DNA of 64,000 nt, taken from positions 48,171,662-48,235,661 of the forward strand of contig CM068315.1 in assembly GCA_034766995.1 (NCBI GenBank), in the 5' to 3' direction. Each line of letters begins with the position of its first letter. Within the stretch, counting starts at the first letter, position 1. Under the pieces are notes generated by a model, which saw nothing but the letters and a program-made list of their open reading frames with translations, ran no database searches and was not told the DNA's origin. Position numbers and translations under genes: made by a program. Of this stretch, positions 12,485 to 26,364 are shown one piece after another. The stretch is from Acanthacorydalis orientalis. Taxonomy: Eukaryota > Arthropoda > Insecta > Megaloptera > Corydalidae.

Positions 12485-13958
12485 TATAACGGTCAGTAAA
12501 TTAATGAATATTAATTTTTATTGACAAACTTATCTCCTGTATTTTCAAATATACTATCTAAATTTTTTTTGAATAATGAAATTAATAAAATAAATAAGTT
12601 TGAATCAATCCTTATATTTTCAAACCATCAATCTTTCTGTCGTTCTACTGTATAAAAGTGCATAAAAGTTAAAGAGAGATAAAAGATGCACAAATTATAA
12701 CGAATTAACATCAATACAACTCTACTTTTTATTTAAAATGCATGAAAGAATAATACAGGTTTGCGCAAATGAAATAGTACTTTTTTACCTTTGGATTTTT
12801 AACATTCTGACATAATTTAATTCAATTGAATTATTGATTTAATATATACTATCATAGTGGTTACACTAATCAATGAACTGAAATTAGTCAAACAGAGTAG
12901 GACAGAATCAAAAATGAACATACACAAATATTTTAACTACTAACAAATTATTATACAAACCGAAGGAAGAAGATTGAAAGAGATAACTTGTAGAGATATT
13001 GTTTATAATCAAACTTTATGTGCGTCAAAACGTTCCTTAAACAAAATCTTAATGTTCTACTTTTTATTTAGAAATTGACAGAGTGTTTGTAATAAAAAGT
13101 TCATCCTCATTTACTAAATATTAGACTATACGTGTTTTTTATTTACTTTTATAAACAACGTTTTTTTTATTATCAGACTTAAATGTGATAATAATTTAAA
13201 TAAGGTACTTTTACATCAACTACTAGAAGTTAGATATTAGATTGTATTGATTTCATTTTATTAATTTCAGTTAAGAAAAAAGTTGATAGTAGTTAATTCA
13301 CAGTATTTAACAGAAAATGCAAAAAAAAAAAACAGATATAAGAAATGGTACATTCAAATCTCTCTAGTTAAAAAAAATAGAACATTAACGTAAGAAAATC
13401 ATTGATTTAATTTGGAAATACGGGTGTATCTGACATTTCCCTTGTAAATATCTTTCTGAAATTTTAATAAAGTTATTACTAAGTGATCGCGCCATTAATT
13501 TGTATACATATATTGTGAAAAAAAAAACATTTCACTACGTTTACACTTAATAAATGTTATAAAATTTTTATTACAACATGACGATACCTCTGCATGTAAA
13601 AGTTTGAATATTTAAGCAAGTCATATAAAACTTGAATGAATTTTCTGTTTCACTCAGTCTGTGTCTGTATCACACATCTATCACTTTTTATGAAGCATAT
13701 AAGTATACATTATTCGGAAAAAATAAAATAATGAATTCATTACTATAATTTCCAAGTCACTGCAGTAAATTACTAATATTAACGGAGACTTTCGTTTCTA
13801 GCGAAAATAAAATTATTCAAATGGGATAAAAAATATGTAAAGGCAACCCGGACAACTTGTAAAAGAAACCGTCATGAATATTAGTTTTTTCTGATAAAAA
13901 TTAATATTTTCTTTCTTTGTTTATTTTCTAGATTTACTAGACATAAACTAACTACATC
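12485..13958. other. A/T-rich stretch up to the satellite edge
   Basis: Ordinary A/T-rich sequence with poly-A tracts. I see no repeat or coding signal before satellite-related sequence starts at about 13,959. Confidence 0.6.
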
Positions 13959-14407
13959 GGACAGATATTAATTTAGTCTAGAAATATACATAAAGCATTA
14001 AAAGATGAATCGACCAGTATTAATTAGTTGCCAAATTATCCTACATATCCACAAAATAAGCAATATCCGTAATATCCACCATATACGAAATATCCGCATT
14101 ATCCGCAATATCAAACAAATGTGATTTTTTGCAGTTTATTTGATATTTCCTACATATTTTATGGACTGATATTAATTTTAAATAAGATATGATATAGAAC
14201 AATTATATATGCATCGACCGGTATGAAATAGTTGCCATTTTTAAAACAATTTGGATATTTTATATATTGCGGATATGGCGGATATTGAGGATATGGCGGA
14301 TATGGTTTATTTTGTTGATATGTAGGATATTTTGGTAACTAGTTAATACTGGTCGATTCGTCTTTTAATGCTTTACGTATATTTCTAGACAAAATTAACA
14401 TCGGTCC
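13959..14407. repeat. Diverged inverted repeat at the left edge of the array
   Basis: Positions 13,959-14,110 are inversely repeated at about 14,270-14,407. For example, AATCGACCAGTATTAATTAG on the left pairs with CTAGTTAATACTGGTCGATT on the right, and GTCTAGAAATATACATAAAG with CTTTACGTATATTTCTAGAC. The axis lies near 14,190. The left arm is a diverged F class-B subunit and the right arm is R class-B sequence. Degraded GGATAT words (ATATCCGCATTATCCGCAAT; GCGGATATGGCGGATATTGA) sit towards the middle. This dyad has no exact counterpart in the regular HORs further right. Confidence 0.75.
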
Positions 14408-14869
14408 ATAATAAATGTCGGAAATATCAAAAAAACCGCAAAATATCTGCAAAAATTTCCGTTATTCCTTCATAAAATATGCAAAGTGTTATAAAACTAG
14501 CAACTATTTCATACCGTTCGATGCGTATTCTCATTTTCTATATCGTAAAAGATACAAAATTAACATAGGTTCATAATTGATACCGAAAAAGTGACAAAAA
14601 CCGCGAAATATCCGCAAAACATCCGCAAAAATAAACGTTTTTCTTGCTTAAAATATCCAAAATGTAAAAAAAATGACAAAAATTTCATACTGTTCGATGC
14701 GTATTCTCATGTTCTATATCATAAGATAATAATAAATACCAAAAATAACTCAAAAACCCCCAAAAATCGCATTTTTTTGGATTTTGCGGATATGCGGATA
14801 TGGCGGATACGCAAAAATAAACGTTTTTCTTGCTTAAAATAGCCAAAATGTAAAAAAATGACAAAAATT
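14408..14869. repeat. Diverged partial HOR (R-oriented subunits)
   Basis: From about 14,465 the sequence joins the right arm of the T-rich axis (TTCATAAAATATGCAAAGTG, ACTAGCAACTATTTCATACC). It then continues as R subunits at 14,515 and 14,695 up to the first core. It contains private substitutions absent from internal copies. Confidence 0.85.
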
Positions 14870-16617
14870 TCATACTGTTCGATGCGTATTCTCATGTTCT
14901 ATATCATATGATAATAATAAATACCAAAAATAACTCAAAAACCCCCAAAAATCGCATTTTTTTGGATTTTGCGGATATGCGGATATGGCGGATACGCGGA
15001 AATTGCGGATATGGCGGATACGGCGGATATCATATCCGCGGCGGATGTCATATCCGCGGCGGATATCATATCCGCGGCGGATATCATATCCGCCATATCC
15101 GCAATTTCCGCCATATCCGCGTATCCGCCATATCCGCATATCCGCAAAATCCAAAAAAATGCGATTTTTGGGGGTTTTTTGTTATTTTTTGTTATTTATT
15201 ATTGTCTTATGATATAGAACATTAAAATACGCATCGAACAGTATGAAATTTTTGTAATTTTTTTTACATTTTGGCTATTTTAAGCAAGAAAAACGTTTAT
15301 TTTTGCGTATCCGCCATATCCGCATATCCGCAAAATCTAAAAAAATGCAATTTTTGGGGGTTTTTGAGTTATTTTTGGTATTTATTATTATCTTATGATA
15401 TAGAACATGAGAATACGCATCGAACAGTATGAAATTTTTGTCATTTTTTTTACATTTTGGATATTTTAAGCAAGAAAAACGTTTATTTTTGCGGATGTTT
15501 TGCGGATATTTCGCGGTTTTTGTAACTTTTTCGGTATCCATTATGAACCGATGTTATTTTTGTCTCATTTATGATATAGAACATTAAAATAGGCATCGGA
15601 TAGTATGAAATAGTTGCCACTTTTTTAACATTTTGGATATTTTAGGCATGAAAAACCTTTAATTTCGCGAATTTTTCGCGGTTTTTGTGACTTTTTTGGT
15701 ATCTATTATGAACCGATGTTAATTTTGACTCATGTATGATATAGTATATTAAAATACGCATCGGATAGTATGAAATAGTTGCCATTTTTATAGCATTTTG
15801 GATCTTTTATCCATGAAAAACCTTTATTTTTGTTAATTTTTCGCGGTTTTTGTGACTTTCTCGGTATCTATTATAAACCGATGTCAATTTTGACTCAAGT
15901 ATGAAATAGAACATTAAATAACGCATAGAACAGTATGAAATAGTTGCTAGTTTTATAACATTTTGGGTATTTTATGAAGGAAAAACTGTAATTTTTGCTG
16001 TTTTTTTGCTTTTTTTTTTTGATATTTTCTTCATAAAATATGCAAAATGTTATAAAACTAGCAACTATTTCATACTGTTTGATGCGTAATTCCATGTTCT
16101 ATATCGTAACAGAGACAAAATTAACATAGTTTCATAAGTGATACCGAAAAAGTTACAAAAACCGCGAAATATCCGCAAAATATCCGCAAAAATAAACGTT
16201 TTTCTCGCTTAAAATATCCAAAATGTAAAAAAAATGACAAAAATTTCATACTGTTCGATGCGTATTTTAATGTTCTATGTCATACGATAATAATAAATAC
16301 CAAAAATAACTCAAAAACCCCCAAAAATCGCATTTTTTTGGATTTTGCGGATATGCGGATATGGCGGATACGCAAAAATAAACGTTTTTCTTGCTAAAAA
16401 TAGCCAAAATGTAAAAAAAATGACAAAAATTTCATACTGTTCGATGCGTTTTCTCATGTTCTATATCATATGATAATAATAAATACCAAAAATAACTCAA
16501 AAACCCCCAAAAATCGCATTTTTTTGGATTTTGCGGATATGCGGATATGGCGGATACGCAAAAATAAACGTTTTTCTTGCTAAAAATAGCCAAAATGTAA
16601 AAAAAATGACAAAATTT
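14870..16617. repeat. Satellite HOR 1, 1,748 bp, variant
   Basis: The core at 15,023-15,094 has only four 18-bp palindromes. Two F class-A subunits follow instead of four, which accounts for most of the shortfall of 2 x 186 bp; the missing palindrome accounts for 18 bp. There are three R subunits before the next core. The T-rich axis is near 15,990-16,025. Private changes include TCTAAAAAAATGCAATTTTT at about 15,336. Confidence 0.95.
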
Positions 16618-18745
16618 TCATACTGTTCGATGCGTTTTCTCATGTTCTATATCATATGATAATAATAAATACCAAAAATAACTCAAAAACCCCCAAAAAT
16701 CGCATTTTTTTGGATTTTGCGGATATGCGGATATGGCGGATACGCGGAAATTGCGGATATGGCGGATACGGCGGATATCATATCCGCGGCGGATGTCATA
16801 TCCGCGGCGGATGTCATATCCGCGGCGGATATCATATCCGCGGCGGATATCATATCCGCCATATCCGCAATTTCCGCGTATCCGCCATATCCGCATATCC
16901 GCAAAATCCAAAAAAATGCGATTTTTGGGGGTTTTTCGTTATTTTTTGTTATTTATTATTATCTTATGATATAGAACATTAAAATACGCATCGAACAGTA
17001 TGAAATTTTTGTAATTTTTTTTACATTTTGGCTATTTTAAGCAAGAAAAACGTTTATTTTTGCGTATCCGCCATATCCGCATATCCGCAAAATCCAAAAA
17101 AATGCGACTTTTGGGGTTTTATGAGTTATTTTTGGTATTTATTATTATCTTATGATATAGAACATGAGAATACGCATCGAACAGTATGAAATTTTTGTAA
17201 TTTTTTTTACATTTTGGCTATTTTAAGCAAGAAAAACGTTTATTTTTGCGTATCCGCCATATCCGCATATCCGCAAAATCCAAAAAAATGCGATTTTTGG
17301 GGGTTTTTTGTTATTTTTTGTTATTTATTATTATTTTATGATATAGAACATTAAAATACGCATCGAACAGTATGAAATTTTTGTAATTTTTTTTACATTT
17401 TGGCTATTTTAAGCAAGAAAAACGTTTATTTTTGCGTATCCGCCATATCCGCATATCCGCAAAATCCAAAAAAATGCGATTTTTGGGGGTTTTTGAGTTA
17501 TTTTTGGTATTTATTATTATCTTATGATATAGAACATGAGAATACGCATCGAACAGTATGAAATTTTTGTCATTTTTTTTACATTTTGGATATTTTAAGC
17601 AAAAAAAACGTTTATTTTTGTGGATGTTTTGCGGATATTTCGCGGTTTTTGTCACTTTTTCGGTATCCATTATGAACCGATGTTATTTTTGTCTCATTTA
17701 TGATATAGAACATTAAAATAGGCATCGGATAGTATGAAATAGTTGCCACTTTTTTAACATTTTGGATATTTTAGGCATGAAAAACCTTTAATTTCGCGAA
17801 TTTTTCGCGGTTTTTGTGACTTTTTTGGTATCTATTATGAACCGATGTTAATTTTGACTCATGTATGATATAGTATATTAAAATACGCATCGGATAGTAT
17901 GAAATAGTTGCCATTTTTATAGCATTTTGGATCTTTTATCCATGAAAAACCTTTATTTTTGTTAATTTTTCGCGGTTTTTGTGACTTTTTCGGTATCTAT
18001 TATAAACCGATGTCAATTTTGACTCAAGTATGAAATAGAACATTAAATAACGCATAGAACAGTATGAAATAGTTGCTAGTTTTATAACATTTTGGGTATT
18101 TTATGAAGGAAAAACTGTAATTTTTGCTGTTTTTTTGCTTTTTTTTTTGATATTTTCTTCATAAAATATGCAAAATGTTATAAAACTAGCAACTATTTCA
18201 TACTGTTTGATGCGTAATTCCATGTTCTATATCGTAACAGAGACAAAATTAACATAGTTTCATAAGTGATACCGAAAAAGTTACAAAAACCGCGAAATAT
18301 CCGCAAAATATCCGCAAAAATAAACGTTTTTCTCGCTTAAAATATCCAAAATGTAAAAAAAATGACAAAAATTTCATACTGTTCGATGCGTATTTTAATG
18401 TTCTATGTCATACGATAATAATAAATACCAAAAATAACTCAAAAACCCCCAAAAATCGCATTTTTTTGGATTTTGCGGATATGCGGATATGGCGGATACG
18501 CAAAAATAAATGTTTTTCTTGCTAGAAATAGCCAAAATGTAAAAAAAATGACAAAAATTTCATACTGTTCGATGCGTTTTCTCATGTTCTATATCATATG
18601 ATAATAATAAATACCAAAAATAACTCAAAAACCCCCAAAAATCGCATTTTTTTGGATTTTGCGGATATGCGGATATGGCGGATACGCAAAAATAAACGTT
18701 TTTCTTGCTAAAAATAGCCAAAATGTAAAAAAAATGACAAAAATT
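16618..18745. repeat. Satellite HOR 2, 2,128 bp
   Basis: The core at 16,771-16,860 has five palindromes, two of which carry the GATGTC variant. It lacks the 9-bp insert CAATATCCG seen beside later cores, which explains the 9-bp difference from 2,137. It has four F class-A and three R subunits. The T-rich axis is near 18,115-18,150. Confidence 0.95.
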
Positions 18746-20882
18746 TCATACTGTTCGATGCGTTTTCTCATGTTCTATATCATATGATAATAATAAATAC
18801 CAAAAATAACTCAAAAACCCCCAAAAATCGCATTTTTTTGGATTTTGCGGATATGCGGATATGGCGGATACGCGGAAATTGCGGATATGGCGGATACGGC
18901 GGATATCATATCCGCGGCGGATGTCATATCCGCGGCGGATATCATATCCGCGGCGGATATCATATCCGCGGCGGATATCATATCCGCCATATCCGCAATA
19001 TCCGCAATTTCCGCTTATCCGCCATATCCGCATATCCGCAAAATCCAAAAAAATGCGATTTTTGGGGGTTTTTCGTTATTTTTTGTTATTTATTATTATC
19101 TTATGATATAGAACATTAAAATACGCATCGAACAGTATGAAATTTTTGTAATTTTTTTTACATTTTGGCTATTTTAAGCAAGAAAAACGTTTATTTTTGC
19201 GTATCCGCCATATCCGCATATCCGCAAAATCCAAAAAAATGCGACTTTTGGGGTTTTATGAGTTATTTTTGGTATTTATTATTATCTTATGATATAGAAC
19301 ATGAGAATACGCATCGAACAGTATGAAATTTTTGTAATTTTTTTTACATTTTGGCTATTTTAAGCAAGAAAAACGTTTATTTTTGCGTATCCGCCATATC
19401 CGCATATCCGCAAAATCCAAAAAAATGCGATTTTTGGGGGTTTTTTGTTATTTTTTGTTATTTATTATTATCTTATGATATAGAACATTAAAATACGCAT
19501 CGAACAGTATGAAATTTTTGTAATTTTTTTTACATTTTGGCTATTTTAAGCAAGAAAAACGTTTATTTTTGCGTATCCGCCATATCCGCATATCCGCAAA
19601 ATCCAAAAAAATGCGATTTTTGGGGGTTTTTGAGTTATTTTTGGTATTTATTATTATCTTATGATATAGAACATGAGAATACGCATCGAACAGTATGAAA
19701 TTTTTGTCATTTTTTTTACATTTTGGATATTTTAAGCAAAAAAAACGTTTATTTTTGCGGATGTTTTGCGGATATTTCGCGGTTTTTGTCACTTTTTCGG
19801 TATCCATTATGAACCGATGTTATTTTTGTCTCATTTATGATATAGAACATTAAAATAGGCATCGGATAGTATGAAATAGTTGCCACTTTTTTAACATTTT
19901 GGATATTTTAGGCATGAAAAACCTTTAATTTCGCGAATTTTTCGCGGTTTTTGTGACTTTTTTGGTATCTATTATGAACCGATGTTAATTTTGACTCATG
20001 TATGATATAGTATATTAAAATACGCATCGGATAGTATGAAATAGTTGCCATTTTTATAGCATTTTGGATCTTTTATCCATGAAAAACCTTTATTTTTGTT
20101 AATTTTTCGCGGTTTTTGTGACTTTTTCGGTATCTATTATAAACCGATGTCAATTTTGACTCAAGTATGAAATAGAACATTAAATAACGCATAGAACAGT
20201 ATGAAATAGTTGCTAGTTTTATAACATTTTGGGTATTTTATGAAGGAAAAACTGTAATTTTTGCTGTTTTTTTGCTTTTTTTTTTGATATTTTCTTCATA
20301 AAATATGCAAAATGTTATAAAACTAGCAACTATTTCATACTGTTTGATGCGTAATTCCATGTTCTATATCGTAACAGAGACAAAATTAACATAGTTTCAT
20401 AAGTGATACCGAAAAAGTTACAAAAACCGCGAAATATCCGCAAAATATCCGCAAAAATAAACGTTTTTCTCGCTTAAAATATCCAAAATGTAAAAAAAAT
20501 GACAAAAATTTCATACTGTTCGATGCGTATTTTAATGTTCTATGTCATACGATAATAATAAATACCAAAAATAACTCAAAAACCCCCAAAAATCGCATTT
20601 TTTTGGATTTTGCGGATATGCGGATATGGCGGATACGCAAAAATAAACGTTTTTCTTGCTAAAAATAGCCAAAATGTAAAAAAAATGACAAAAATTTCAT
20701 ACTGTTCGATGCGTTTTCTCATGTTCTATATCATATGATAATAATAAATACCAAAAATAACTCAAAAACCCCCAAAAATCGCATTTTTTTGGATTTTGCG
20801 GATATGCGGATATGGCGGATACGCAAAAATAAACGTTTTTCTTGCTAAAAATAGCCAAAATGTAAAAAAAATGACAAAATTT
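18746..20882. repeat. Satellite HOR 3, 2,137 bp, canonical length
   Basis: The core is at 18,899-18,988, with five palindromes of which the second is GATGTC. A private TTTCCGCTTATCC replaces TTTCCGCGTATCC. The T-rich axis is near 20,255-20,285. Confidence 0.95.
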
Positions 20883-22833
20883 TCATACTGTTCGATGCGT
20901 TTTCTCATGTTCTATATCATATGATAATAATAAATACCAAAAATAACTCAAAAACCCCCAAAAATCGCATTTTTTTGGATTTTGCGGATATGCGGATATG
21001 GCGGATACGCGGAAATTGCGGATATGGCGGATACGGCGGATATCATATCCGCGGCGGATGTCATATCCGCGGCGGATATCATATCCGCGGCGGATATCAT
21101 ATCCGCGGCGGATATCATATCCGCCATATCCGCAATATCCGCAATTTCCGCGTATCCGCCATATCCGCATATCCGCAAAATCCAAAAAAATGCGATTTTT
21201 GGGGGTTTTTCGTTATTTTTTGTTATTTATTATTATCTTATGATATAGAACATTAAAATACGCATCGAACAGTATGAAATTTTTGTAATTTTTTTTACAT
21301 TTTGGCTATTTTAAGCAAGAAAAACGTTTATTTTTGCGTATCCGCCATATCCGCATATCCGCAAAATCCAAAAAAATGCGACTTTTGGGGTTTTATGAGT
21401 TATTTTTGGTATTTATTATTATCTTATGATATAGAACATGAGAATACGCATCGAACAGTATGAAATTTTTGTAATTTTTTTTACATTTTGGCTATTTTAA
21501 GCAAGAAAAACGTTTATTTTTGCGTATCCGCCATATCCGCATATCCGCAAAATCCAAAAAAATGCGATTTTTGGGGGTTTTTTGTTATTTTTTGTTATTT
21601 ATTATTATCTTATGATATAGAACATTAAAATACGCATCGAACAGTATGAAATTTTTGTAATTTTTTTTACATTTTGGCTATTTTAAGCAAGAAAAACGTT
21701 TATTTTTGCGTATCCGCCATATCCGCATATCCGCAAAATCCAAAAAAATGCGATTTTTGGGGGTTTTTGAGTTATTTTTGGTATTTATTATTATCTTATG
21801 ATATAGAACATGAGAATACGCATCGAACAGTATGAAATTTTTGTCATTTTTTTTACATTTTGGATATTTTAAGCAAAAAAAACGTTTATTTTTGCGGATG
21901 TTTTGCGGATATTTCGCGGTTTTTGTCACTTTTTCGGTATCCATTATGAACCGATGTTATTTTTGTCTCATTTATGATATAGAACATTAAAATAGGCATC
22001 GGATAGTATGAAATAGTTGCCACTTTTTTAACATTTTGGATATTTTAGGCATGAAAAACCTTTAATTTCGCGAATTTTTCGCGGTTTTTGTGACTTTTTT
22101 GGTATCTATTATGAACCGATGTTAATTTTGACTCATGTATGATATAGTATATTAAAATACGCATCGGATAGTATGAAATAGTTGCCATTTTTATAGCATT
22201 TTGGATCTTTTATCCATGAAAAACCTTTATTTTTGTTAATTTTTCGCGGTTTTTGTGACTTTTTCGGTATCTATTATAAACCGATGTCAATTTTGACTCA
22301 AGTATGAAATAGAACATTAAATAACGCATAGAACAGTATGAAATAGTTGCTAGTTTTATAACATTTTGGGTATTTTATGAAGGAAAAACTGTAATTTTTG
22401 CTGTTTTTTTGCTTTTTTTTTTGATATTTTCTTCATAAAATATGCAAAATGTTATAAAACTAGCAACTATTTCATACTGTTTGATGCGTAATTCCATGTT
22501 CTATATCGTAACAGAGACAAAATTAACATAGTTTCATAAGTGATACCGAAAAAGTTACAAAAACCGCGAAATATCCGCAAAATATCCGCAAAAATAAACG
22601 TTTTTCTCGCTTAAAATATCCAAAATGTAAAAAAAATGACAAAAATTTCATACTGTTCGATGCGTATTTTAATGTTCTATGTCATACGATAATAATAAAT
22701 ACCAAAAATAACTCAAAAACCCCCAAAAATCGCATTTTTTTGGATTTTGCGGATATGCGGATATGGCGGATACGCAAAAATAAACGTTTTTCTTGCTAAA
22801 AATAGCCAAAATGTAAAAAAAATGACAAAAATT
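20883..22833. repeat. Satellite HOR 4, 1,951 bp (one R subunit missing)
   Basis: The core is at 21,036-21,125. It has four F class-A subunits but only two R subunits before the next core. The T-rich axis is near 22,390-22,425. Confidence 0.95.
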
Positions 22834-24412
22834 TCATACTGTTCGATGCGTTTTCTCATGTTCTATATCATATGATAATAATAAATACCAAAAATAACTC
22901 AAAAACCCCCAAAAATCGCATTTTTTTGGATTTTGCGGATATGCGGATATGGCGGATACGCGGAAATTGCGGATATGGCGGATACGGCGGATATCATATC
23001 CGCGGCGGATGTCATATCCGCGGCGGATATCATATCCGCGGCGGATATCATATCCGCGGCGGATATCATATCCGCCATATCCGCAATATCCGCAATTTCC
23101 GCGTATCCGCCATATCCGCATATCCGCAAAATCCAAAAAAATGCGATTTTTGGGGGTTTTTCGTTATTTTTTGTTATTTATTATTATCTTATGATATAGA
23201 ACATTAAAATACGCATCGAACAGTATGAAATTTTTGTAATTTTTTTTACATTTTGGCTATTTTAAGCAAGAAAAACGTTTATTTTTGCGTATCCGCCATA
23301 TCCGCATATCCGCAAAATCCAAAAAAATGCGATTTTTGGGGGTTTTTGAGTTATTTTTGGTATTTATTATTATCTTATGATATAGAACATGAGAATACGC
23401 ATCGAACAGTATGAAATTTTTGTCATTTTTTTTACATTTTGGATATTTTAAGCAAAAAAAACCTTTATTTTTGCGGATGTTTTGCGGATATTTCGCGGTT
23501 TTTGTCACTTTTTCGGTATCCATTATGAACCGATGTTATTTTTGTCTCATTTATGATATAGAACATTAAAATAGGCATCGGATAGTATGAAATAGTTGCC
23601 ACTTTTTTAACATTTTGGATATTTTAGGCATGAAAAACCTTTAATTTCGCGAATTTTTCGCGGTTTTTGTGACTTTTTTGGTATCTATTATGAACCGATG
23701 TTAATTTTGACTCATGTATGATATAGTATATTAAAATACGCATCGGATAGTATGAAATAGTTGCCATTTTTATAGCATTTTGGATCTTTTATCCATGAAA
23801 AACCTTTATTTTTGTTAATTTTTCGCGGTTTTTGTGACTTTTTCGGTATCTATTATAAACCGATGTCAATTTTGACTCAAGTATGAAATAGAACATTAAA
23901 TAACGCATAGAACAGTATGAAATAGTTGCTAGTTTTATAACATTTTGGGTATTTTATGAAGGAAAAACTGTAATTTTTGCTGTTTTTTTGCTTTTTTTTT
24001 TGATATTTTCTTCATAAAATATGCAAAATGTTATAAAACTAGCAACTATTTCATACTGTTTGATGCGTAATTCCATGTTCTATATCGTAACAGAGACAAA
24101 ATTAACATAGTTTCATAAGTGATACCGAAAAAGTTACAAAAACCGCGAAATATCCGCAAAATATCCGCAAAAATAAACGTTTTTCTCGCTTAAAATATCC
24201 AAAATGTAAAAAAAATGACAAAAATTTCATACTGTTCGATGCGTATTTTAATGTTCTATGTCATACGATAATAATAAATACCAAAAATAACTCAAAAACC
24301 CCCAAAAATCGCATTTTTTTGGATTTTGCGGATATGCGGATATGGCGGATACGCAAAAATAAACGTTTTTCTTGCTAAAAATAGCCAAAATGTAAAAAAA
24401 ATGACAAAAATT
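22834..24412. repeat. Satellite HOR 5, 1,579 bp, shortest (three subunits missing)
   Basis: The core is at 22,987-23,076. It has two F class-A and two R subunits, so three 186-bp subunits are missing. A private change gives AAAAACCTTTATTTTTGCGG near 23,457 where others have AACGTTT. The axis is near 23,970-24,000. Confidence 0.95.
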
Positions 24413-26364
24413 TCATACTGTTCGATGCGTTTTCTCATGTTCTATATCATATGATAATAATAAATACCAAAAATAACTCAAAAACCCCCAAAAATCGCAT
24501 TTTTTTGGATTTTGCGGATATGCGGATATGGCGGATACGCGGAAATTGCGGATATGGCGGATACGGCGGATATCATATCCGCGGCGGATGTCATATCCGC
24601 GGCGGATATCATATCCGCGGCGGATATCATATCCGCGGCGGATATCATATCCGCCATATCCGCAATATCCGCAATTTCCGCGTATCCGCCATATCCGCAT
24701 ATCCGCAAAATCCAAAAAAATGCGATTTTTGGGGGTTTTTCGTTATTTTTTGTTATTTATTATTATCTTATGATATAGAACATTAAAATACGCATCGAAC
24801 AGTATGAAATTTTTGTAATTTTTTTTACATTTTGGCTATTTTAAGCAAGAAAAACGTTTATTTTTGCGTATCCGCCATATCCGCATATCCGCAAAATCCA
24901 AAAAAATGCGACTTTTGGGGTTTTATGAGTTATTTTTGGTATTTATTATTATCTTATGATATAGAACATGAGAATACGCATCGAACAGTATGAAATTTTT
25001 GTAATTTTTTTTACATTTTGGCTATTTTAAGCAAGAAAAACGTTTATTTTTGCGTATCCGCCATATCCGCATATCCGCAAAATCCAAAAAAATGCGATTT
25101 TTGGGGGTTTTTTGTTATTTTTTGTTATTTATTATTATCTTATGATATAGAACATTAAAATACGCATCGAACAGTATGAAATTTTTGTAATTTTTTTTAC
25201 ATTTTGGCTATTTTAAGCAAGAAAAACGTTTATTTTTGCGTATCCGCCATATCCGCATATCCGCAAAATCCAAAAAAATGCGATTTTTGGGGGTTTTTGA
25301 GTTATTTTTGGTATTTATTATTATCTTATGATATAGAACATGAGAATACGCATCGAACAGTATGAAATTTTTGTCATTTTTTTTACATTTTGGATATTTT
25401 AAGCAAAAAAAAACGTTTATTTTTGCGGATGTTTTGCGGATATTTCGCGGTTTTTGTCACTTTTTCGGTATCCATTATGAACCGATGTTATTTTTGTCTC
25501 ATTTATGATATAGAACATTAAAATAGGCATCGGATAGTATGAAATAGTTGCCACTTTTTTAACATTTTGGATATTTTAGGCATGAAAAACCTTTAATTTC
25601 GCGAATTTTTCGCGGTTTTTGTGACTTTTTTGGTATCTATTATGAACCGATGTTAATTTTGACTCATGTATGATATAGTATATTAAAATACGCATCGGAT
25701 AGTATGAAATAGTTGCCATTTTTATAGCATTTTGGATCTTTTATCCATGAAAAACCTTTATTTTTGTTAATTTTTCGCGGTTTTTGTGACTTTTTCGGTA
25801 TCTATTATAAACCGATGTCAATTTTGACTCAAGTATGAAATAGAACATTAAATAACGCATAGAACAGTATGAAATAGTTGCTAGTTTTATAACATTTTGG
25901 GTATTTTATGAAGGAAAAACTGTAATTTTTGCTGTTTTTTTGCTTTTTTTTTTGATATTTTCTTCATAAAATATGCAAAATGTTATAAAACTAGCAACTA
26001 TTTCATACTGTTTGATGCGTAATTCCATGTTCTATATCGTAACAGAGACAAAATTAACATAGTTTCATAAGTGATACCGAAAAAGTTACAAAAACCGCGA
26101 AATATCCGCAAAATATCCGCAAAAATAAACGTTTTTCTCGCTTAAAATATCCAAAATGTAAAAAAAATGACAAAAATTTCATACTGTTCGATGCGTATTT
26201 TAATGTTCTATGTCATACGATAATAATAAATACCAAAAATAACTCAAAAACCCCCAAAAATCGCATTTTTTTGGATTTTGCGGATATGCGGATATGGCGG
26301 ATACGCAAAAATAAACGTTTTTCTTGCTAAAAATAGCCAAAATGTAAAAAAAATTACAAAAATT
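24413..26364. repeat. Satellite HOR 6, 1,952 bp (one R subunit missing)
   Basis: The core is at 24,566-24,655. It has four F class-A and two R subunits. One extra A in the poly-A after GCA near 25,405 makes the 1-bp difference from 1,951. The axis is near 25,925-25,955. Confidence 0.95.

Noticed and set aside
15023..15094. Palindromic short repeats resembling a CRISPR array
   Set aside because: The 18-bp units are directly adjacent with no spacers, and the context is an insect-like genome without cas genes.
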